A model generated the notes under the pieces. That model was not told the origin of the DNA. It made no database searches and worked only from the letters and a program-made list of their open reading frames with translations. Shown here in pieces: positions 1 through 5,249 of a stretch of 7,164 bases of DNA. Origin of the DNA: Campylobacteraceae bacterium (lineage in GTDB: Bacteria > Campylobacterota > Campylobacteria > Campylobacterales > JALSKU01); the NCBI GenBank assembly GCA_015488975.1, contig WFMT01000044.1, positions 1 to 7,164 of the forward strand. Reading direction: 5' to 3'. Position 1 is the first letter of the stretch, and each line of letters opens with the position of its first letter. A program made the position numbers and the translations under genes.

Positions 1-1361
1 TCTTTTGGCATTGTAAATGGGTGGTGAAGTGCTTTAACTACACCTCCGTCAACTTCAAACATAGGAAAATCAATAACCCAGATAAAATTAAATTCATCTT
101 TGGGAATAATATCCATAAGTTCAGCTAAATAGATTCTAAATCTACCCATATAATCTAAAACAACTTTTTTATCTCCAGCTCCAAAAAATACAACATCGCC
201 GACTTTAAGTTTACTTGCTTTTATGATTTCATTTAAATCATCTTCACTGAAAAATTTTGTCAGAGGTCCTTTAAGTCCATCTTCTTTCATCTGGAAATAG
301 CCAAGACCTTTAGCTCCAAATTTTCTAACATATTCTTCAAAACCTTTCATCTGTCTTTTTGAAAATATATTATCTCCATTTGGAACTTTGAGTGCTTTTA
401 TGCGGTTATGTGCCTTATCTTTTGCAATTGAGCTAAATATTTCATTTGTACTGTTTGCAAAAATATCTATAACATCAACCATCGACAAATCATATCTAAG
501 ATCCGGCTTATCGCTACCGTATTTTTCCATAGCTTCATCATAAGTTATTCTGTCAAAGCTTTTAGGCACATCATGACCACAAGCTTTAAATATACTATAA
601 AGCAAGTGCTCAGCAACCTTTATGACATCTTCTTGTTCACAAAAACTAAGCTCAACATCTATCTGGGTAAATTCAGGTTGTCTGTCAGCTCTTAAATCTT
701 CATCTCTAAAACATTTTGCTATTTGAAAATATTTGTCAAATCCACCTATCATCAATAATTGTTTAAAGAGTTGAGGAGATTGAGGAAGAGCGTAAAACTC
801 CCCATTATGTACACGGCTAGGCACCAAATAGTCTCTAGCTCCCTCAGGAGTTGATTTTGTTAGAACCGGAGTATCAACTTCTAAAAAGCCCAATTCATCC
901 AAGGCATTTCTTGCTGCTATTGAAGCTTTGCTTCTTAATTTAAAAATATTAAAACTTTTTTTGGTTCTAAGTTCAAGGTATCTATATTTTAATCTTATCT
1001 CTTCATTTACTCTCTCATCTCCTAAATCAAACGGCATGGGAAGGGATTTGTTTTCTATTACTAAATTGTCAACAACAACTTCAATCTTACCTGTTTTTAG
1101 ATTTGGATTTTCAAGTCCTTCGCCCCTGTATTTTATCGTTCCACTTGCTTTTAAAACAAATTCATCTCTGATGCTGTCAGCTATTTTCCAAGATTTTTCA
1201 TTATCTTTTGGGTCGCAAACAAGTTGTATAAGTCCTGTTTTATCCCTTAAGTCTATAAAAACCACTCCGCCATGGTCTCTTCTGCTGTTTACCCATCCGC
1301 AAAGTCTTACTTCTTTGCCTATATCTTCTTCGTTAACCTCAGTGTTGTAATGAGTTCTCAA
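1..1361 (-). CDS. aspS: Aspartyl-tRNA synthetase (probably non-discriminating AspRS/AsxRS), 3' end outside window
   Basis: Class II aminoacyl-tRNA synthetase that charges tRNA-Asp with aspartate in the cytoplasm. The 453 complete codons present begin with the OB-fold anticodon-binding domain (about residues 1-105, with WVNSRRDHGG at 24-32 and FIDLRD at 35-40). The catalytic core follows: TPEGARDYLVPSR at 171-183, SPQLFKQLLM near 195-204, and motif 2 FRDEDLRADRQPEFTQID at 218-235. The bacterial GAD insertion lies at about 280-420. The frame leaves the window after HHPFTMPK, so motif 3 is not seen; full bacterial enzymes are about 580-590 residues. The start is a TTG (1359-1361) giving MRTHYNTEV, chosen because GAGGA stands 7 bases upstream and because Campylobacterota homologues begin in the same way. 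His30 and Gly82 are the residues associated with non-discriminating enzymes. It probably has its own promoter downstream of the PAS gene. The identification is secure; the tRNA specificity is inferred. Confidence 0.97.
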   Translation of the reverse strand, partial: MRTHYNTEVNEEDIGKEVRLCGWVNSRRDHGGVVFIDLRDKTGLIQLVCDPKDNEKSWKIADSIRDEFVLKASGTIKYRGEGLENPNLKTGKIEVVVDNLVIENKSLPMPFDLGDERVNEEIRLKYRYLELRTKKSFNIFKLRSKASIAARNALDELGFLEVDTPVLTKSTPEGARDYLVPSRVHNGEFYALPQSPQLFKQLLMIGGFDKYFQIAKCFRDEDLRADRQPEFTQIDVELSFCEQEDVIKVAEHLLYSIFKACGHDVPKSFDRITYDEAMEKYGSDKPDLRYDLSMVDVIDIFANSTNEIFSSIAKDKAHNRIKALKVPNGDNIFSKRQMKGFEEYVRKFGAKGLGYFQMKEDGLKGPLTKFFSEDDLNEIIKASKLKVGDVVFFGAGDKKVVLDYMGRFRIYLAELMDIIPKDEFNFIWVIDFPMFEVDGGVVKALHHPFTMPK

Positions 1362-1368
1362 TATCTTT

Positions 1369-1373
1369 TCCTC
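1369..1373 (-). promoter_or_regulatory. Ribosome binding site of aspS (GAGGA)
   Basis: On the reverse strand GAGGA lies 7 bases before TTG at 1361-1359. It decides the TTG start, since no in-frame ATG gives the conserved N-terminus RTHYNTEV. Confidence 0.75.
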
Positions 1374-1395
1374 GTTTTATCAAAATTAAGTCGTG

Positions 1396-1404
1396 ATTAT
1401 ATCC
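1396..1404 (-). promoter_or_regulatory. Probable sigma-70 promoter of aspS (GGATATAAT)
   Basis: Read on the reverse strand, a perfect TATAAT (1401-1396) is preceded by GG and a T5 run. This fits the Campylobacterota pattern of a strong -10 with T-rich upstream DNA and no clear -35. Transcription would begin near 1389, giving a leader of about 28 bases. The site lies in the 63-base gap after the PAS gene. No hairpin terminator is visible there, so read-through from the PAS gene into aspS is also possible. Confidence 0.6.
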
Positions 1405-1424
1405 AAAAATAGTTAAATACAAGT

Positions 1425-1964
1425 TTATGTATCTTGTAATGATGTTACCAATTCCTCATAAGTTGTTTTGTGATCTTCTAAAAAATCGGATAAAAGCTTA
1501 TATGAAGCATTCATACCACCTACATTCTCAGCTTCAACTAATTGTTTATATAAAGGCTCAATTGTCTCAATGGCTTTCTTTGGTGGTTTTCTTCTAACTG
1601 AGAAGTATCCCAAAATATTTCCATTTGTATCAACTGAAGCTGTTATATTGGCAAATACCCAATAAAATCCGCCGTCTTTTCTTAAATTTTTAACAAATCC
1701 AAAAAATTCTTTTTTTTCTTGGATTAAATCCCATAAAAGTTTAAAAGCAATGCGAGGCATGTCAGGATGTCTTATGATATTGTGATTTGCTCCTATAAGC
1801 TCGCTTTCACTGTACATACACATATCCATAAATATTTTATTGCAATATGTTATAAAGCCTTTTTTATCAGTTTTTGAAACTATAAAATCATTTTCGCCCA
1901 TAACTTTTTCATCATTAATCAATATTTTAGGTGCATCAAGTTTACTCAGCCTTTTACTGCTCAT
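1425..1964 (-). CDS. Soluble single-domain PAS sensor, Aer/CetB-like (probable FAD-binding redox/energy-taxis sensor)
   Basis: A 179-residue cytoplasmic protein with one PAS domain (about residues 25-130) and a short helical tail; no membrane segment, HAMP, MCP, GGDEF or kinase part is visible. It matches the PAS of E. coli Aer closely: HNIIRHPDMPRIAF at 61-74, VKNLRKDGGFYWVFAN at 91-106, GYFSVRRKPP at 119-128 and IEPLYKQL at 135-142. Arg65, His66, Asp68 and Asn93 correspond to residues known in Aer to matter for FAD binding. The Trp of Aer (PWSG) is Phe87 here. In Campylobacter, CetB is a similar stand-alone PAS protein that works with the membrane receptor CetA, so a role as the redox-sensing half of a split energy-taxis receptor is plausible, but no cetA-like gene is in the window. 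The ATG at 1964 is preferred because AAAGGAG lies 5 bases upstream; a GTG six bases earlier would overlap that site. It is divergent from nadK and upstream of aspS. Family call strong; ligand and partner inferred. Confidence 0.9.
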   Translation of the reverse strand: MSSKRLSKLDAPKILINDEKVMGENDFIVSKTDKKGFITYCNKIFMDMCMYSESELIGANHNIIRHPDMPRIAFKLLWDLIQEKKEFFGFVKNLRKDGGFYWVFANITASVDTNGNILGYFSVRRKPPKKAIETIEPLYKQLVEAENVGGMNASYKLLSDFLEDHKTTYEELVTSLQDT

Positions 1965-1969
1965 AAACA

Positions 1970-1976
1970 CTCCTTT
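1970..1976 (-). promoter_or_regulatory. Ribosome binding site of the PAS gene (AAAGGAG)
   Basis: A near-perfect Shine-Dalgarno sequence on the reverse strand, 5 bases before ATG 1964-1962. It sets the start at MSSKRL and argues against the upstream in-frame GTG at 1970-1968, whose first base is the last G of this motif. Confidence 0.85.
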
Positions 1977-1986
1977 AAAAAACTTT

Positions 1987-1995
1987 TGCTATTAT
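1987..1995 (+). promoter_or_regulatory. Probable promoter of the nadK-recN-tatD run, extended -10 TGCTATTAT
   Basis: Forward reading gives TGC followed by TATTAT, an extended -10 with 5 of 6 consensus bases and A/T tracts upstream. The expected start is near 2002, giving a leader of about 26 bases that contains the AAAGG of nadK. It is the only reasonable forward promoter in the 63-base divergent gap. Confidence 0.5.
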
Positions 1996-1996
1996 A
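1991..1996 (-). promoter_or_regulatory. Probable promoter of the PAS gene, -10 TATAAT
   Basis: Reverse-strand reading gives TGTATAAT, a perfect -10 preceded by AT-rich DNA with T runs. The expected start is near 1984, leaving a leader of about 20 bases that contains the AAAGGAG site. It occupies almost the same bases as the forward -10 for nadK. Confidence 0.6.
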
Positions 1997-2016
1997 CAGA
2001 AAATAATTTTAATTAT

Positions 2017-2021
2017 AAAGG
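2017..2021 (+). promoter_or_regulatory. Ribosome binding site of nadK (AAAGG)
   Basis: AAAGG stands 6 bases before the GTG at 2028-2030. An in-frame stop at 2016-2018 closes the frame just upstream, so GTG is the only standard start giving the full N-terminus. Confidence 0.6.
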
Positions 2022-2027
2022 CATAAG

Positions 2028-2903
2028 GTGCAAATTGTAAATATACATGAAAAAATTACAAAAATTACAAAAGTAGGTTTGATTTTAAGACCAAACAGTT
2101 ACAATTTACAGCCATATTATGATAAAATAAAGAAAAAATTTGATGAACATGATACCGAACTATTGATATTTAAAAAAAGTGCCAAGTTATTAGGTTTAAA
2201 CGGGGTTGAATTTGATTATATGTGTAAAAACAGCGATTTGCTTATTTGTGTCGGAGGAGACGGAACCCTTATATCTATCAGTAGAAAAAGTTATATTTAT
2301 GATAAACCCATACTTGCTATAAATGCCGGAAAACTTGGATTTTTAACTGATATTAATTTCGATGAAATAGAGTCCTTTATAGATAAACTTTTTTTAGGTG
2401 ATTACAGAATAGATAAAAGAATGGTTTTAAATGTATTTTTTCATACGAAAAATGGTAAAAAAAGTGCAGTAGCTTTCAATGACATAGTTTTTTCAAGGCA
2501 AATGATAGGGGGAATGATAAACTTAAAAGGATATATTGACGGAGTTTTGTTTAATAACTATTATGGAGACGGGTTGATAGTCTCAACTCCTACAGGCTCA
2601 ACCGCATACAATCTCTCAAGTGGCGGACCGGTAGTTTATCCTTTAACAGAAGCTTTGATACTAACTCCTCTTTGTTCTCACTCTTTGACTCAAAGACCTC
2701 TTATACTGCCGGTTGATTTTCAAGTAGAATTAAAAAGTAATGATGATGTTTCTATCTCATTAGATGGACAAGAGAATTTTAATATGAAAGATTATGACAG
2801 TGTGGAGTTTAAGATTGCCCCAAGGGGGGTAAAACTAATACATAGAACTGAAAGAAACTATTTTAAAGTTTTAAGAGAAAAATTAAACTGGGGTGATATT
2901 TGA
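2028..2903 (+). CDS. nadK: NAD kinase (ATP-NAD kinase)
   Basis: Phosphorylates NAD+ to NADP+ using ATP or polyphosphate in the cytosol, the only known route to NADP in bacteria. The 291-residue length is normal for the family. Hallmarks are visible in order: the VGLILRPN strand at 16-23, the GGDGT nucleotide motif at 76-80 with Asp78, GKLGFLTD at 101-108, FND at 150-152 (the conserved NE/ND pair), DGLIVSTPTGSTAYNLSSGGP at 181-201, HSLTQRPLILP at 218-228 and DGQ at 246-248. The close match to Campylobacter PpnK, including a C-terminus ending EKLNWGD, supports the lineage. Translation starts at GTG 2028. The stop overlaps the recN start by 4 bases, so the two are probably translationally coupled. 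A G6 run at 2824-2829 lies near the 3' end. NadK is usually essential, so this gene probably anchors the operon. Confidence 0.97.
   Translation: MQIVNIHEKITKITKVGLILRPNSYNLQPYYDKIKKKFDEHDTELLIFKKSAKLLGLNGVEFDYMCKNSDLLICVGGDGTLISISRKSYIYDKPILAINAGKLGFLTDINFDEIESFIDKLFLGDYRIDKRMVLNVFFHTKNGKKSAVAFNDIVFSRQMIGGMINLKGYIDGVLFNNYYGDGLIVSTPTGSTAYNLSSGGPVVYPLTEALILTPLCSHSLTQRPLILPVDFQVELKSNDDVSISLDGQENFNMKDYDSVEFKIAPRGVKLIHRTERNYFKVLREKLNWGDI
2890..2896 (+). promoter_or_regulatory. Ribosome binding site of recN (GGGGTGA), inside nadK
   Basis: The GGGGTGA stretch lies within the last nadK codons and its G run ends 6 bases before TTG 2900-2902. It supports that start and re-initiation at the TTGA overlap. 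Confidence 0.65.
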
Positions 2904-4444
2904 TAGAGAGATTTTATCTAAAAGATTATCTAAGTTTCAAAGAAGTTGATTTGGAATTTGATAATGGCTTGATACTTTTTAGCGGAGCTAGTGGGGCAGG
3001 GAAGTCTATACTTTTGGATGCGATGCTTGGAGTTTTCGCACTTAAAGATTTAAAAGCTTCCTTGGCAGAAGTCAGTGTTGATAATGTACTTGATATGGAT
3101 GACTACGGTATAGAAAATGATGAGCCTAATATCTTTAGGTTCAGTAAAGGCAAAAGTGCCAGATATTTTATAAATCAAAGTCAGATTTCTAAAAAAAGTA
3201 TCAAAGAGATATCTAAAAAAATCATTGATTATCTTTCATTAAGAGAATACAAAGAGTTTAAAGATGAAAAGATTTTAAAAATATTAGATGAAATTATTCG
3301 AAAAGATGATATGAATTATGATGCAATACTTAATGATTATAAAAAATATTTTACAGAATTTAAAGAAGTAACAAGTAATCTTAATACAATAGAAAATGAA
3401 GAGAAAAAAGTCGAAGAATTAAAGGAATTTGCACTATATGAAATAGAGAAAATTGAAGAAATTTCTCCAAAAATTGGTGAATATGAAGAGCTTTTAAGTA
3501 CAAAAAAAGCTTTATCGAAAAAGGAAAAAATTACTGAAACTATACAAAAAGCCAATTTGTTATTTGAATATGAGGGTTATGCCAACGAAGCACTGAGCCT
3601 TTTGGAGATAGATAATTCATTTGTTAGTGAGAGTCTTAACGAACTTAGAGTTCATTTTGAAAATGCAATAGAAAAATTGAATGAGATAGATGAAAAAGAG
3701 ATTGAAAATATACTCGACAGGATAGAAAAACTTTCTTCGTTAAAGCAGAGATACGGCTCTATTGAAGAGAGCTTGGAATATCTCAAAAAGAAAAAAAGAG
3801 AAGTTGAGCATTATCAAAATATCAAGTATGAAAAAGATGAATTAAAACAATTATATGAAGTTTTGAAAAATAGATGTGAAAATCTATCTAAAAAGATTTC
3901 CGATAAAAGAGAAGTTGCTATTAAAAAATTGAATAAAATGATAAATTTATATCTTAAAATGTTGTATCTTGAAGATATAACAATGTCATTGCAAGAAAAA
4001 AACTTTGATATTACAGGTAGAGATAAAATATATATTGACCTTTGGGGGATAAATATTGATAAGATAAGTACAGGAGAATTTAACAGAGTAAGACTTGCTT
4101 TTTTAAGCTCTTTTAATGATGTTGTAAATAAAAACACAAATAACATATTGATTCTTGATGAGGTTGATGCAAACTTAAGTGGAAAAGAATCAATGTCAAT
4201 AGCAAAATTATTGAAAAAACTCTCAGTTAATTATCAAATTTTTGCTATTTCTCACCAGCCACAATTAACATCGACAGCAAATATGCATTTTTTAGTCTAT
4301 AAAGAGGATGGAGTTAGTAAAATTAAAGAATTAAAAACAGAAGAATTGAAAATAAATGAATTAGCCAGGATGATAAGCGGAGAAAAGATAGGTGAAGAAG
4401 CGATAGATTTTGCAAAAAGTTTAAGGAAAAAAGATGATTATTGA
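2900..4444 (+). CDS. recN: DNA repair protein RecN (SMC-like ATPase), divergent Campylobacterota form
   Basis: RecN is a cytoplasmic SMC-family ATPase that helps organise DNA ends during double-strand break repair by RecA-dependent recombination. The 514-residue protein is slightly short for the family (about 550). The N-terminal head has Walker A GASGAGKS at 29-36 and RYFINQSQIS at 88-97, matching the RSFINGxxV region. A charged, Glu/Lys-rich coiled coil spans about 140-345. The C-terminal head has the signature ISTGEFNRVRLAFL at 389-402, Walker B ILILDEVDANLSGKES from 416, and the H-loop AISHQPQL with His452. Two oddities: the signature reads STGE rather than SGGE, and the usual IxGQHexQ block after the N-terminal region is replaced by YLSLREYKEF at 111-120. 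The start is TTG 2900, giving MIERFYLKDYLSF, the expected first strand of the head. It overlaps nadK by 4 bases and tatD by 11. Confidence 0.93.
   Translation: MIERFYLKDYLSFKEVDLEFDNGLILFSGASGAGKSILLDAMLGVFALKDLKASLAEVSVDNVLDMDDYGIENDEPNIFRFSKGKSARYFINQSQISKKSIKEISKKIIDYLSLREYKEFKDEKILKILDEIIRKDDMNYDAILNDYKKYFTEFKEVTSNLNTIENEEKKVEELKEFALYEIEKIEEISPKIGEYEELLSTKKALSKKEKITETIQKANLLFEYEGYANEALSLLEIDNSFVSESLNELRVHFENAIEKLNEIDEKEIENILDRIEKLSSLKQRYGSIEESLEYLKKKKREVEHYQNIKYEKDELKQLYEVLKNRCENLSKKISDKREVAIKKLNKMINLYLKMLYLEDITMSLQEKNFDITGRDKIYIDLWGINIDKISTGEFNRVRLAFLSSFNDVVNKNTNNILILDEVDANLSGKESMSIAKLLKKLSVNYQIFAISHQPQLTSTANMHFLVYKEDGVSKIKELKTEELKINELARMISGEKIGEEAIDFAKSLRKKDDY
4423..4427 (+). promoter_or_regulatory. 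Ribosome binding site of tatD (AAGGA), inside recN
   Basis: AAGGA lies within recN, 6 bases before ATG 4434, so tatD can start while recN is still being read. This suits coupled translation across the 11-base overlap. Confidence 0.65.
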
Positions 4445-5213
4445 TACTCATTGTCATTTAGATGATTTAAGATACAGCGATGATTTGGATATTGTTATAG
4501 AAAAAGCGAAAAAAAACGGACTTTTGGGGTTTGTAATACCAGGAGCTGATATAAAAGACTTAAAAAGAGCTAAAAGTATTGCCCATAAATATCCAGAAGT
4601 TTTCTATGCCGCAGGAGTTCATCCATATAATATAAAAGAGTATGATGAATATATCTTAAAAGAATATTTAAAAGATGATAAGTGTATCGCTGTCGGTGAG
4701 TGTGGACTTGATTATTTTCGACTTCCCAAACTGGACTCAGATAAAAATGAAGAAAAAAATAATCAAAAAAGTATATTTAAAAAGCAAATTGAGCTTTCTT
4801 TTGAATTTAAAAAACCTTTGATAGTTCATATTAGGGATGCTAACTTAGATAGTTTTGAAATTATAAAAAGCTATGGAAACTTTAGCCAGCTTGGCATACT
4901 TCACTGCTTCAATGCAAGTGAGATGCTGCTTGAGCTTGCGGAGAGTGGATTTTATTTTGGAATAGGAGGAGTATTGACTTTTAAAAATGCCAAAAAATTG
5001 GTAGAAGTTCTGCCCAAGATTCCATTGGATAAAATAGTTTTAGAAACTGATGCACCATATCTGACTCCGCACCCATACAGAGGTAAAAGAAATGAGCCAC
5101 TGTATACTACTTTAGTTGCTAAGAAAATGGCTGAAATTTTAAATTTAAGTTATGAGAAAATATGTGACATAACAACAAAAAATGCAAAAAGAGTTTTTAA
5201 AGAGTTTTTATAG
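4434..5213 (+). CDS. tatD: TatD-family metal-dependent DNase/hydrolase
   Basis: A 259-residue TIM-barrel amidohydrolase-type protein of normal family length. The metal-site motifs are all present: DTHCHLDD at 4-11 (His6, His8), GVHP at 61-64, GECGLDY at 88-94 (Glu89), VHIRDA at 131-136 (His132), LHCF at 156-159 (His157) and ETDAPYLTPHPYRGKRNEP at 204-222 (Asp206). TatD relatives show Mg-dependent 3'-5' exonuclease or endonuclease activity on DNA and are linked to repair of oxidative damage; the physiological substrate here cannot be read from sequence. The paralogues YcfH and YjjV share these motifs, so the tatD name is for the family. The ATG start is supported by AAGGA 6 bases upstream. The 11-base overlap with recN suggests coupled expression of two DNA maintenance proteins. 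A 36-base gap separates it from mltD. Confidence 0.95.
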   Translation: MIIDTHCHLDDLRYSDDLDIVIEKAKKNGLLGFVIPGADIKDLKRAKSIAHKYPEVFYAAGVHPYNIKEYDEYILKEYLKDDKCIAVGECGLDYFRLPKLDSDKNEEKNNQKSIFKKQIELSFEFKKPLIVHIRDANLDSFEIIKSYGNFSQLGILHCFNASEMLLELAESGFYFGIGGVLTFKNAKKLVEVLPKIPLDKIVLETDAPYLTPHPYRGKRNEPLYTTLVAKKMAEILNLSYEKICDITTKNAKRVFKEFL

Positions 5214-5219
5214 TAAAAT
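5214..5219 (+). promoter_or_regulatory. Possible weak internal promoter before mltD (-10-like TAAAAT)
   Basis: TAAAAT follows a T-rich stretch directly after the tatD stop, in the only gap of the forward gene run. Transcription would start near 5226, upstream of the mltD ribosome binding site. The match (5 of 6) is easy to get by chance in DNA this AT-rich. Confidence 0.25.
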
Positions 5220-5237
5220 ATTAGAATTTGTTTTTAC

Positions 5238-5242
5238 AAGGG
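5238..5242 (+). promoter_or_regulatory. Ribosome binding site of mltD (AAGGG)
   Basis: AAGGG ends 7 bases before TTG 5250-5252. It fixes a start that gives a complete signal peptide; the first in-frame ATG is about 50 codons downstream and would remove it. Confidence 0.7.
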
Positions 5243-5249
5243 TATAAAT

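Noticed and set aside
928..1350. 140-codon forward open frame
   Set aside because: It lies antisense to the well-supported aspS coding region, resembles no protein I know, and has a low-complexity Ser/Leu/Phe-rich composition typical of the opposite strand of AT-rich genes.
1362..1424. Search for a terminator between the PAS gene and aspS
   Set aside because: No GC-rich hairpin followed by T residues could be found by eye on either strand.
1965..1970. In-frame GTG giving a start two codons earlier for the PAS protein
   Set aside because: It overlaps the AAAGGAG Shine-Dalgarno sequence and leaves no spacing, while the ATG at 1964 is ideally spaced.
1840..2040. 66-codon forward open frame across the PAS start and the divergent gap
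   Set aside because: Mostly antisense to the PAS gene and overlaps the promoters and the nadK start; no recognisable features.
2047..2049. ATG near the 5' end of nadK
   Set aside because: It is out of the nadK frame and reaches a stop after a few codons.
2052..2069. Two tandem copies of the 9-mer AAAATTACA at the 5' end of nadK
   Set aside because: Two copies only, encoding KITKIT-like residues in a variable N-terminus; easily a chance event in AT-rich DNA.
2824..2829. G6 tract near the 3' end of nadK as a possible phase-variable site
   Set aside because: Phase-variable tracts in Campylobacterota are usually longer (about 8 or more G), and NAD kinase is normally essential, so switching is unlikely.
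3337..3555. Reverse open frame inside recN
   Set aside because: Phe/Ser-rich antisense shadow of the Glu/Lys-rich coiled coil.
3814..4146. Reverse open frame inside recN
   Set aside because: Antisense shadow of recN; apparent hydrophobic stretches arise from the complement of Lys/Glu/Asn codons.
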